Assembly: GCA_016794925.1 (NCBI GenBank) | Contig: JAEUIW010000025.1 | Coordinates: 1 to 35,501 of the forward strand | DNA from: Phycisphaerae bacterium | GTDB lineage: Bacteria; Planctomycetota; Phycisphaerae; Phycisphaerales; UBA1924 | DNA length: 35,501 nucleotides | Reading direction: 5' to 3' | Part shown: in pieces, positions 17,059-25,228 of the stretch | Layout: each line of letters begins with the position of its first letter | Position numbering within the stretch: position 1 is the first letter of the stretch | The notes under the pieces: model-generated | Told to the model about the DNA's origin: nothing | What the model saw: only the letters and a program-made list of their open reading frames with translations | The model's database searches: none | Program-made: the position numbers and the translations under genes

Positions 17059-17807
17059 CGAGGCACACGCTTGCGATTCAGGGAATGCACTGCCAGCATT
17101 GCGTGAAGCGGCTGACCGAGGCATTCGGAAAAGTACCCGGCGTCACATCGGCGCACGTCACCCTTTCCCCGCCGGAGGCCCACATCGAGAGCGATGGACC
17201 CGTGCCGATCGAATCACTCGACCGGGCGGCGCGCGGGGCGGGGAACTACTCCGTGAGTGTGCCCCCGCCCGGACCAATCCCCACCGCGCCATCGCACAAT
17301 CACGCGGAGCACGCGCCGCCGGACGAGAAGAAGCCGAGCCTGTACCCGCTGGGCCTGATCGTGGCCTTCATCGCGGGGACATGCGCCCTCACCACGCTCG
17401 TTCGGGGCGAATGGTCATGGCACACGCTCATGCTCGACTTCATGGCGGGCTTCTTTCTCGTCTTCTCGTTCTTCAAGTTGCTGGACTTGCGCGGGTTCGC
17501 CGACGCCTATCAGTCCTACGACATCCTCGCGCGGCGCTCGCGGCCCTATGCCCTGGTGTACCCGTTCCTCGAACTCGGCCTTGGTATCGCGTATCTCATC
17601 CGCTGGCAGCCGACAATCACATCCGCCGTGACGTTGGCGGTCATGTTGATCGGCTCGGTGGGCGTGCTCCGGGCCGTGCTCGACAAGCGGGCCATCCGCT
17701 GCGCGTGCCTCGGCACCGCGCTCAACCTGCCAATGACGACGGTGACGCTCGTGGAGGACCTGGGTATGGCCGCGATGGCGGCGATTGCTCTTGTGTGGTC
17801 ACATTGA
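17055..17807 (+). CDS. HMA domain fused to a MauE-like membrane domain
   Basis: A 250-residue protein. Residues 1-68 are a heavy-metal-associated domain with GMHCQHC (C13, C16) and the usual beta-alpha-beta-beta-alpha-beta pattern. A His/Pro linker (SHNHAEHAPP) follows. Residues 95-250 form a four-helix membrane domain resembling MauE/DoxX-like proteins, with LDFMAGFFLVFSFFKLLDL near the start and RCACLG in the loop where MauE proteins carry CGCFG. A cytoplasmic metal-binding domain tethered to a membrane domain with two more Cys suggests transfer of a metal or electrons across or along the membrane. Its exact role is unproven. It is coupled by ATGA to the small Cys-rich gene and ends 32 bases from the convergent P-type ATPase gene. 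Confidence 0.8.
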   Translation: MTRHTLAIQGMHCQHCVKRLTEAFGKVPGVTSAHVTLSPPEAHIESDGPVPIESLDRAARGAGNYSVSVPPPGPIPTAPSHNHAEHAPPDEKKPSLYPLGLIVAFIAGTCALTTLVRGEWSWHTLMLDFMAGFFLVFSFFKLLDLRGFADAYQSYDILARRSRPYALVYPFLELGLGIAYLIRWQPTITSAVTLAVMLIGSVGVLRAVLDKRAIRCACLGTALNLPMTTVTLVEDLGMAAMAAIALVWSH

Positions 17808-17839
17808 GGTCGCATCGGACGTGACGGTTCACATACGCG

Positions 17840-20062
17840 TCAACGACGCATGACACGCAGCCCGTTGCCGATGACCAACAGGGTCGCGCCCACATCTGCC
17901 AGCACGGCCATCCACATGGTCGCGACGCCAACAACGGCGAGCGTGAAGAAAACCGCCTTGGCTCCCAGCGCGAACGAGATGTTCTGCACGAGGATCGCCG
18001 ACGTGCGACGACTGAGCGCCAGGAACTCCGGCACGCCGCGCAGGTCGTCCTTCATCAGCGCCACATCGGCGGTTTCCAGCGCTGTGTCGGTGCCCGCCGC
18101 GCCCATCGCAAACCCCACGGTCGCCTCGGCCAGTGCCGGAGCGTCATTGACACCGTCGCCGACCATGCCGACCGCGCCGTGCTTGGCGAGGAGTTCCTTG
18201 ATGGCCGTCAGTTTGTCCTCGGGCAAGAGGCCGCCCCGGGCGTCGTCGATGCCGACCGACCGGGCGATGACTTCCGCCGTCGTCTGGTTGTCGCCGCTGA
18301 GCATGACCGTGCGCACGCCCAGCGCGTGCAACTCCCGCAGCGCCTGCACGCTCGATTCGCGGGGCGTATCCGCCACGGCAAGCACGCCCAGCGCCGCCGT
18401 CTCGTCGGTCAGCACGACCGTCGTCTGTCCCTTGGCCTCCAGTTCACCCAGCACGGCCTCAACTGTCGGCGAGCACACGCCGCGCTCGTGACCGAAGCGG
18501 TGATTGCCGACGAAGTAGGCCTTGCCGTCGATGGTCCCGGACACTCCGCGGCCCGGGAATGAAGCCAGGTTCTCGACGCGCAGCAACGGGCCACCGGCCG
18601 CGACCTTCGCGCCGTCCCACGCCGCCGAGACCGCGCGGGCAACGGGATGGTCAGAACCGGCATCAAGGCTCGCGGCCAAGCGGAGGATTTGATCCGTCGA
18701 GTGTGAATCGAGCTCGCGGACCTCGGTGACTTTGGGCTTGCCCTCGGTGATCGTGCCGGTCTTGTCGAGGGCGACGAGCTTGATCGTCTTGCCCTGCTCC
18801 AGGTACACGCCGCCCTTGATGAGGATGCCGCGTTTGGCCGCGGCCGCCAGGCCGCTGACGATCGTCACGGGCGTAGAGATCACCAGCGCGCACGGGCAGC
18901 CGACCACGAGCAGCACCAGCGCCTTGTAGACCCACGGCATCCATTCCTGCTGGAACGCGAGCGGCGGCACCACCGTCACCAGCAGCGCCAGCCCGCACAC
19001 GATCGGCGTGTAGACCCGCGCGAACGAATCGACGAACCGCTGCGTCGGCGCCCGCTGCCCCTGTGCTTCTTGCACGGTCTTGATGATGCGGGCGAGGGTC
19101 GTGTCGTCCCTGCCGCCCGTCGTGGTGAACTCCAGAAGGCCGTTCCCGTTGATGGTCCCGGCGAAGACCGTGTCGCCCACGGCCTTCTCGACGGGGATGC
19201 TCTCGCCCGTGATCGGGGCCTGGTCCACCGCCGAAGCGCCGCTCGTGATCGTGCCGTCGAGCGGGATGCGTTCGCCGGGCTTGACCCGCACGGTCGAACC
19301 GACGGCGACCTCCGCTGCGGCGACTTCCGCCCACGAACCATCCCCGGACTTCACGCTCGCCGTGTCGGGCGTGAGCGTCATGAGCGAGCGCACGGCGTTG
19401 CGTGCCCGCTCCAGCGAGTACGCCTCGATCAACTCGGCGACGGCGAAGAGAAACAGCACCATCGCGGCCTCGGGCCACGATCCGATCGCCGCCGCGCCGA
19501 TCACCGCGACCGTCATCAGGAAGTTGATGTTGAGCGTGAAGGTCTTGAGGGCGATCAGGCCCTTCCTGAGCACGGGCAGCCCGCCGAGCAATACCGACAC
19601 GACCGCGAGCGCGATGATGGCCGGCGACCGCTCGGTCTTGGTGGTCCATGCGACGATCTCCGCTCCGAACGCGAGTGCGCCGCTCAACCCCAGAAGCGTG
19701 ATCTGTGTCCGCGTCGCCACCCACCGCCCGCCCGCGCCCCGGCGCTCCTTGTCGTCCGAGCCGTCAGATTCACCCGCGGCCTCGTCGTGCGTATGACCGG
19801 CTTCCCCGTGCGCGTGGCTGCGCCCGGAGTGAGCCGAGCGCTGTTGGTCAGCGCCCTGGGGAAAATCGGGCGGCATTCCGATTCCCTTGAGCGCTGCGAC
19901 AATCGAATCATCGGACTCCAGCGTGTGCTCGACGGTCAACCGCCGGTTGAAGAGGTCGAACGACAGGCCGTCCACGCCGGGCATCTTGCCCACGCGACTG
20001 CGAATGACGGCCTCCTCGGCGGGGCAGTCCATGCTGGGGATGGTGTACACGGCCCGGCTCAT
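17840..20062 (-). CDS. P1B-type heavy-metal-translocating ATPase (ZntA/CadA-like)
   Basis: A 740-residue inner-membrane ATPase that pumps metal ions from the cytoplasm to the periplasm. The N-terminal HMA-like domain has MDCPAEE (C13), so it is CxxE, not CxxC. A His-rich linker (SHAHGEAGHTHDE) follows near residues 83-95. Next come TM segments, the actuator TGES loop, C389-P-C391 in TM6 (GCPCALVISTP), phosphorylated D433 in DKTGTITEGKPK, HP (SDHPVA) and GDGVNDAPAL. The CPC motif and MDCP head fit the Zn/Cd/Pb (P1B-2) class. This would supply periplasmic metal to the two divalent-type RND pumps upstream on the same strand. It follows the WCxEH lipoprotein gene after 117 bases. Confidence 0.9.
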   Translation of the reverse strand: MSRAVYTIPSMDCPAEEAVIRSRVGKMPGVDGLSFDLFNRRLTVEHTLESDDSIVAALKGIGMPPDFPQGADQQRSAHSGRSHAHGEAGHTHDEAAGESDGSDDKERRGAGGRWVATRTQITLLGLSGALAFGAEIVAWTTKTERSPAIIALAVVSVLLGGLPVLRKGLIALKTFTLNINFLMTVAVIGAAAIGSWPEAAMVLFLFAVAELIEAYSLERARNAVRSLMTLTPDTASVKSGDGSWAEVAAAEVAVGSTVRVKPGERIPLDGTITSGASAVDQAPITGESIPVEKAVGDTVFAGTINGNGLLEFTTTGGRDDTTLARIIKTVQEAQGQRAPTQRFVDSFARVYTPIVCGLALLVTVVPPLAFQQEWMPWVYKALVLLVVGCPCALVISTPVTIVSGLAAAAKRGILIKGGVYLEQGKTIKLVALDKTGTITEGKPKVTEVRELDSHSTDQILRLAASLDAGSDHPVARAVSAAWDGAKVAAGGPLLRVENLASFPGRGVSGTIDGKAYFVGNHRFGHERGVCSPTVEAVLGELEAKGQTTVVLTDETAALGVLAVADTPRESSVQALRELHALGVRTVMLSGDNQTTAEVIARSVGIDDARGGLLPEDKLTAIKELLAKHGAVGMVGDGVNDAPALAEATVGFAMGAAGTDTALETADVALMKDDLRGVPEFLALSRRTSAILVQNISFALGAKAVFFTLAVVGVATMWMAVLADVGATLLVIGNGLRVMRR

Positions 20063-20179
20063 GAATCGCCTTTGTAATCGGACTGTGCGCTGCCGAATAC
20101 CGGCGCTGCCACCGGCACGGGCGGGCGTGAAGAAAGGTGCGGAAGCGCGATCACGGTTGATAGAGCATCTGGGCTGGCG

Positions 20180-20509
20180 CTACTTGCCCGGCTTCGGCGC
20201 CATCGCCTCGAACTTCTCCTTGAGGGTGGGGTCGCACTGGATGCACTGGGACTCGGGCACGCTGTGCTCCTTGCACCAGTCCCCCTTCTGCTTGAAATCG
20301 GCGATCAACTTCGGGTTGCACTTGGTGCAGATCGACTCGGGAACGCCGTGCTCGGCGCACCACTCGGCCTCGTCGGCCTTTTCCGTCGTGCCGGCGGTCT
20401 TGGTCGTGTCGGGCTTGGCGGCGGACGGCTTCTTGCTGTCACAGCCGGCGTTCGAGAGCGCGGCGACCAGGGACATCGAGAGGCACAGAAGGGCAAGACG
20501 GTTCTTCAT
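20180..20509 (-). CDS. Lipoprotein with two WCxEHxVPExxCxxC motifs
   Basis: A 109-residue protein with GGAG 7 bases before ATG 20507-20509. It has a signal peptide and lipobox SNAGC (C23). A Lys/Thr/Ala linker is followed by two 28-residue repeats: W50-C51-AEH54-GVP-E58-SI-C61-TK-C64-NP, and W78-C79-KEH82-SVP-E86-SQ-C89-IQ-C92-DP. Each offers three Cys and one His, an apparent metal site. The same motif occurs once in the fusion protein at 23738-25192 (W56, C57, H60, C67, C70). It lies 27 bases after the RND pump gene, so it belongs to the same operon and most likely captures metal in the periplasm for the pump or its adaptor. Confidence 0.75.
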   Translation of the reverse strand: MKNRLALLCLSMSLVAALSNAGCDSKKPSAAKPDTTKTAGTTEKADEAEWCAEHGVPESICTKCNPKLIADFKQKGDWCKEHSVPESQCIQCDPTLKEKFEAMAPKPGK

Positions 20510-20536
20510 GATCGAGCTCCAAAAAGAGGAACAGGG

Positions 20537-23500
20537 TTACTCGGGCACGGTTGCGGACGCAGGAATGACTGGTCGGCCGTTATCGGCCGTTGCACCAGCA
20601 GTGGAAGCGGTTGGTGTGACGGGACGAGCAGTGTCATCGGCTTCGCGGGTGTCGGCATCCCCGCGCGGCTCGAACCAGGGATACAGGACGGGCAGGACGA
20701 ACATGGTGAGCAGCGTGCTTGAGATTACGCCGCCGATGACCACGGTTGCTAAGGGTCGCTGGACCTCCGCGCCCATGCCGGTGGCGAACGCCATCGGCAC
20801 AAACCCGAGCGCGGCAACCGATGCGGTCATCAGCACGGGCCGCAGACGGGTCAGGCTGCCCTCATAGACGGCTCGATCCACTGGCAATCCGCCACGGCGC
20901 AGTTGCCGGATGAACGTGACCATCACCAACCCGTTGAGTACAGCGACGCCGGACAGGGCGATGAATCCCACGCCCGCGGAGATCGAGAACGGCAGGCCGC
21001 AGAGCCAGAGTGAGGCGATCCCGCCGACCGCCGCGAACGGGACGCCCGTGAAGACCAGCAGCGCCAGCCGCAGTGAATGAAACGAAAGGTACAGCAGGAG
21101 GATGATCAGCAAGAGCGCCACTGGAACGACGATCGCCAGGCGGGTTTGCGCACGCTGCAGGTTCTCGAACTGCCCGCCCCACTCCAGCCGGTATCTTCCC
21201 GTGGGCAACTCGACCGCGGCGGCCACCGCGCGTTGAGCCTCCGCGACAAACGAACCTACATCGCGCCCACGCACATTCGCCTGGATCGTGGTACGCCGCT
21301 GCCCCCACTCGCGAGTAATTGTCGAGGGTCCCTCGGTTTCGATGACGGACGCCAGACGCGACAGCGGGATGCGCTGACCGTCGGGCGTCGGTACGAGCAT
21401 GGAACCGATCGCTTCCGGGGTCCTTCGCAGGCGTTCGGGCAAACGAACGACAAGCGGAAATCGCAGCTGCCCGTCGATCACGTCACCGACCTCCAGCGTC
21501 CCGACCGATTCGATGAGGTCGAGCACCGCGCGGGCCGGGACACCGTAGCGTGCGATCGCCCCCTGATCGATCTTGATCTGGAGCACCGGCTGGCCCGTGA
21601 GCTGTTCGCTGCTCACATCCGCCGCCCCGGCGATCCCCTCCAGCACCGCGGCAATCTCCCGCGACTTCGTGGTGAGCACGTCGAAGTCGTCGCCGTAGAG
21701 CTTGATCGCCACGTCGCCGCGCACGCCGGCGATCATCTCATTCATGCGCATCTCGATGGGCTGCGTGAACGCGACGCGCTGACCCGGATAGACGCGGAGC
21801 ACGCGGTCGAACTCCTCGACGAGTTCCGCCTGCGTCGTGGCCCGCTTCCACTGCTGGCGCGGCTTGAGCGTGATGAACACGTCCATGAGCTCCGGCCCCA
21901 TCGGATCGGTAGCCACCTCGGCGGTGCCCATGCGAGTCCAGACGTGCTCCACCTCGTCGGGGAACTGCTCGCGGATGACCCTCTCGATCCGGGTGTTGTA
22001 CGCGACCGACCCGTCCAGATCTGTGCCCGCCAGCCGTACCGTGTTTTCGACCAGCGAGCCCTCCATGAGCCTGGGGACGAACTCGGAGCCGATGCCCCGG
22101 GCCGTGAAGACCGCCAGCGCGAGCAGGGCCAGGGAAAGGCCTATCACGACGAAACGGCTGTGCATGGCCAGACGCAGCAGCGGCGCGTAGACGGCGCGCA
22201 CGGCGCGGACCGCCAGCGGGTCTTTCTCCGACACGCGCCGCGGCAGCAGCAGGCTTGCGAGCACGGGCATGAGCGTGAGAGAGAGGACAAGGGACCCGAC
22301 CAGCGCGAAAATGAACGTGAGCGCCATGGGCCGGAAGAGTTTCCCCTCGATCCCTTCGAGAGTGAGGATCGGTAGAAACACGATGACGATGATGAGTTCC
22401 CCGAACATCGTCGGCCTGCGGACCTCGATCGACGCGTCGCGGATGATGTCCAGCCGCGGCCGCCCGGAGCGGTCGTGCGCCAAATGGCGCATGCTGTTCT
22501 CGATCATGATGACCGAACTGTCCACCACCAGTCCGAAATCGATGGCCCCCAGACTCAGCAGGCTCCCGGAGATTCCGAACCGCAGCATCGAATCGAAGGC
22601 AAAGAGCATGGAGAGCGGGATAGCCAGGGCGACGACCAACCCGGCCCGAAGGTTGCCTAGGAAAATGAAGAGGACCGCGATCACGAACAGACCGCCCTCG
22701 AACAGGTTCTTGCGGACGGTCCCGATGACGTGGTCCACCAGGTCGGTGCGTTCATAGACGACATCCACGCGAACGCCCGCGGGGAGGGTTGGACGAATCT
22801 CGTCAAGCTTCGCGCGGAGCCGGGCGGTGACCTTGTGGCTGTTCTCGCCCATGAGCATGAAGCCCAGGCCCAGCACCGCTTCCCCTTTGCCGTCGTAGGT
22901 CACCGCACCGCGTCTGATCTCGTGCCCGACCTCCACGTCCGCGACGTCGCGGACGCGGATGGGCACTCCGTCTGCGGCAGTGATGGGGATGTTGGAGATG
23001 TCGTCCACACCGCCAACGCGGCCCAGGCCCTGAACAAGGAGCGTGCTCCCGCTGCGGGCGATGTATCCGCCGCCAACGTTGGCGTTGTTGGCCCGGAGCG
23101 CCTCGGTCACCTGATCAAACGTGAGGCTGTGCTTGACTAACCTGTCCGGATCGATGCGCACCTGGAACTGCTTCTCGTATCCTCCCCACGAGTTGACCTC
23201 GGCCACGCCCGGGACAGTCCGCAGCGCCGGCTTGATGACCCAGTCTTGCAGGGTTCGGAGTTCCGTCAGGTCGTGGGTGTCGCTGGAGAGGATGTAGTGG
23301 AAGACCTCACCTAGCCCCGTCGCAATCGGCCCCATCTGCGGGCGTGTGATGCCCGCGGGCAGCTCGACCGTGCCCAGCCGTTCGGCGATGACCTGACGCG
23401 CGAAGTAGATGTCCGTGCCGTCGGCGAACGTCGCTACGACCTGCGACAAACCGAACTTAGAGATCGAGCGGAGGTTCTCCAGCCGCGGCAGCCCGCCGAG

Positions 23501-23716
23501 CGCCTGTTCGACGGGGAAGGTGATCTGCCGCTCGACTTCCTCGGGTGAAAGAGCCGGAGCGGTCGTGTTGATCTGGACCTGCGCGGGCGTGGTGTCGGGA
23601 AAGGCGTCGATGTCCAACTGCCGTAGGGCCAACGCGCCCAACCCGGCGAAGAGCAGCGCCCCGACGACGACGAGGAAGCGGTTCCGTAGCGACCAGGTGA
23701 TGATCCAGTTCAGCAT
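20537..23716 (-). CDS. CzcA-like heavy-metal RND efflux pump, system 2
   Basis: A 1059-residue inner-membrane proton/metal antiporter, the normal family length. ATG 23714-23716 has GGAG about 8 bases upstream. TM4 reads AIDFGLVVDSSVIMIEN, with the Asp of DFG near residue 392, the second Asp and the Glu. This triad is typical of divalent Zn/Co/Cd (CzcA/CnrA/NccA-type) pumps. Other family marks are FPDTTPAQVQINT near the start, VEQALGGLPRLENLRSIS, LRTLQDWVIKPALRTVPGV and GVAVLNGLVMVTFI near the C-terminus. The last 40 residues are a disordered Thr/Ala/Pro tail. It is preceded by fusion-protein and TolC-type genes and followed by the WCxEH lipoprotein. Ni or mixed specificity is possible; the exact metal cannot be read. 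Confidence 0.88.
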   Translation of the reverse strand: MLNWIITWSLRNRFLVVVGALLFAGLGALALRQLDIDAFPDTTPAQVQINTTAPALSPEEVERQITFPVEQALGGLPRLENLRSISKFGLSQVVATFADGTDIYFARQVIAERLGTVELPAGITRPQMGPIATGLGEVFHYILSSDTHDLTELRTLQDWVIKPALRTVPGVAEVNSWGGYEKQFQVRIDPDRLVKHSLTFDQVTEALRANNANVGGGYIARSGSTLLVQGLGRVGGVDDISNIPITAADGVPIRVRDVADVEVGHEIRRGAVTYDGKGEAVLGLGFMLMGENSHKVTARLRAKLDEIRPTLPAGVRVDVVYERTDLVDHVIGTVRKNLFEGGLFVIAVLFIFLGNLRAGLVVALAIPLSMLFAFDSMLRFGISGSLLSLGAIDFGLVVDSSVIMIENSMRHLAHDRSGRPRLDIIRDASIEVRRPTMFGELIIVIVFLPILTLEGIEGKLFRPMALTFIFALVGSLVLSLTLMPVLASLLLPRRVSEKDPLAVRAVRAVYAPLLRLAMHSRFVVIGLSLALLALAVFTARGIGSEFVPRLMEGSLVENTVRLAGTDLDGSVAYNTRIERVIREQFPDEVEHVWTRMGTAEVATDPMGPELMDVFITLKPRQQWKRATTQAELVEEFDRVLRVYPGQRVAFTQPIEMRMNEMIAGVRGDVAIKLYGDDFDVLTTKSREIAAVLEGIAGAADVSSEQLTGQPVLQIKIDQGAIARYGVPARAVLDLIESVGTLEVGDVIDGQLRFPLVVRLPERLRRTPEAIGSMLVPTPDGQRIPLSRLASVIETEGPSTITREWGQRRTTIQANVRGRDVGSFVAEAQRAVAAAVELPTGRYRLEWGGQFENLQRAQTRLAIVVPVALLLIILLLYLSFHSLRLALLVFTGVPFAAVGGIASLWLCGLPFSISAGVGFIALSGVAVLNGLVMVTFIRQLRRGGLPVDRAVYEGSLTRLRPVLMTASVAALGFVPMAFATGMGAEVQRPLATVVIGGVISSTLLTMFVLPVLYPWFEPRGDADTREADDTARPVTPTASTAGATADNGRPVIPASATVPE

Positions 23717-23737
23717 GGGAGGGCTCCGATCCGGGTG

Positions 23738-25192
23738 TCAGTCATTGGCGCAACACCCCGCGCCCAACTTGCCCCGGTTGGCCTGCGCCGCCAGCAGGTA
23801 GCTGCCGGCCGTTGCCACCGTCTCACCGGGGGCAAGCCCGGAGAGGACTTCCACGAATCCGTTAGAACGCCCGCCGAGCGTCACGAGCCTCGGGCGATAC
23901 ACCTCGTCGTTGAGGCGCACGAACACGAATCGCCGCTCCCCGTCGGGTTGCACGGCCTCCTCGGGGACCGCCAGCGCCGCCGGGGTTGCCTGAATCCTGA
24001 TGCTCGCTCGCCCGAACGCGTGTGCCAGCAGACGCCCTCTGGGATTGGGTACCTCGGCGCGGACCTGGACGGTGCGAGTCTTTTCGTTCACCTCCGTGCT
24101 GATCCACGAAATCTGCCCGACGAACGGCTCGCCTGTCGCCCCATCGGGGCGGAACTCCATCTGCTGACCGAGTGTCACCCCGGCGACCTGTGCTGGAGGC
24201 AGGTCGGCCGTGACCCACATCCGTGCTGTGTCCGCGACCACAAAGAGGGCGCGGGCCGGATCGACCACATCGCCCGCGATCACATTACGGGCGATGACCG
24301 ATCCATCCAGCGGCGCGACGACGGGAGCAAGGTTCGCCGTCGCTCGCGCCAGGTCGAGGCCAGCGACGATCTCGGCGGGCAATCCAAGGAACTGGATGTC
24401 CCGCTCCGCGGGTACTGTGCCCTCCGCGAACTCCGGCGGCCGCAGCCCGATGCTCGTCATAGCCTGGCGAGCGTTGTAAAGGCGAATCTCCGACTCACGC
24501 ACCTCCGCCTCGGCGGCGATGAGGTCGGCTTGGTTGCGGAACCCCTCGGTGGTCGATTTTCTGATTCGGTCCAGGGCTGTCCGGCGGCTGGCGAGAGAGG
24601 CGGCTGACTGGAGCAGTTCTGCCTTTGCCTTGCCGACCTCGGCCGAGTCGATCAGGGCCAAAACATCCCCTTTCTTTACTCTATCACCCGCCTGCACCCG
24701 CACCAAGGCAGCAAAACCGGGTACTCGGGTGGCGACCTGCGCGTAGTGGCTCATGTCGTACCCCGACTCGGCGTTGGCCTCCACAGCCTCCACCATCGCA
24801 CGGGTTGTTGCAGTGGTGGTCTGCACACCCGCAACGCGCAGCACCTCCGCAGAGGGGACCTGCACCGGGGCGCGCGGCTTGCCCTCGGTCGCGGGCTCCT
24901 CGACGGGCGCTTCCTCCGTGGATCGCAGCGTTCCCTCCGCCGCAAGCACCGTTGGGGCCGTCGGCGTGATCTTGAAGCCACGGCATATGACGCACGTCGC
25001 CTCGGGGTTGCCGTGGTCCTTGCACCACGCGTCCGTCGGACTCGGGGTCGCGCCGAAAACACTGGCGGCCGTAGGGATCGTCCACCCCGTGCGGTGCCCG
25101 AGATAGGCGACGCCCGCGAGGACGCCAAGCGTCGCGGCTGTGGGGAGCACCGTGACGACACGGGAGAGGATGTGGCTGATGGCTCGTGGCAT
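23738..25192 (-). CDS. CzcB-like membrane fusion protein with WCxDH motif, system 2
   Basis: A 484-residue periplasmic adaptor. The start at 25190-25192 has GAGGAG 6 bases upstream. An N-terminal anchor (residues 9-32) is followed at 56-70 by W-C-KDH-GNPE-AT-C-VI-C, the motif found twice in the lipoprotein of this operon. Then come lipoyl/barrel sequence (VPGFAALVRVQAGDRVKKGDVLALID), a helical hairpin, APLDGSVIARNVIAGDVVDPA and the beta-barrel with WISTEVNEKTRTVQVRAEVPN. It ends with a short Cys pair (GAGCCAND). It lies 36 bases after the TolC gene and 21 bases before the pump gene. The metal-binding head may load substrate from the periplasm. Confidence 0.87.
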   Translation of the reverse strand: MPRAISHILSRVVTVLPTAATLGVLAGVAYLGHRTGWTIPTAASVFGATPSPTDAWCKDHGNPEATCVICRGFKITPTAPTVLAAEGTLRSTEEAPVEEPATEGKPRAPVQVPSAEVLRVAGVQTTTATTRAMVEAVEANAESGYDMSHYAQVATRVPGFAALVRVQAGDRVKKGDVLALIDSAEVGKAKAELLQSAASLASRRTALDRIRKSTTEGFRNQADLIAAEAEVRESEIRLYNARQAMTSIGLRPPEFAEGTVPAERDIQFLGLPAEIVAGLDLARATANLAPVVAPLDGSVIARNVIAGDVVDPARALFVVADTARMWVTADLPPAQVAGVTLGQQMEFRPDGATGEPFVGQISWISTEVNEKTRTVQVRAEVPNPRGRLLAHAFGRASIRIQATPAALAVPEEAVQPDGERRFVFVRLNDEVYRPRLVTLGGRSNGFVEVLSGLAPGETVATAGSYLLAAQANRGKLGAGCCAND

Positions 25193-25203
25193 GGCTGGCT
25201 CCT

Positions 25204-25219
25204 CGGGCGACTTCGCCCG
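25204..25219 (-). promoter_or_regulatory. Hairpin between TolC and fusion-protein genes of system 2
   Basis: CGGGCGA and TCGCCCG form a perfect 7-bp inverted repeat with a 2-base centre. The repeat lies directly before the GAGGAG ribosome-binding site of the fusion-protein gene. In RNA it would sit next to that site and could tune translation or mark an RNA processing point. Confidence 0.35.
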
Positions 25220-25228
25220 TTGGGGTTC

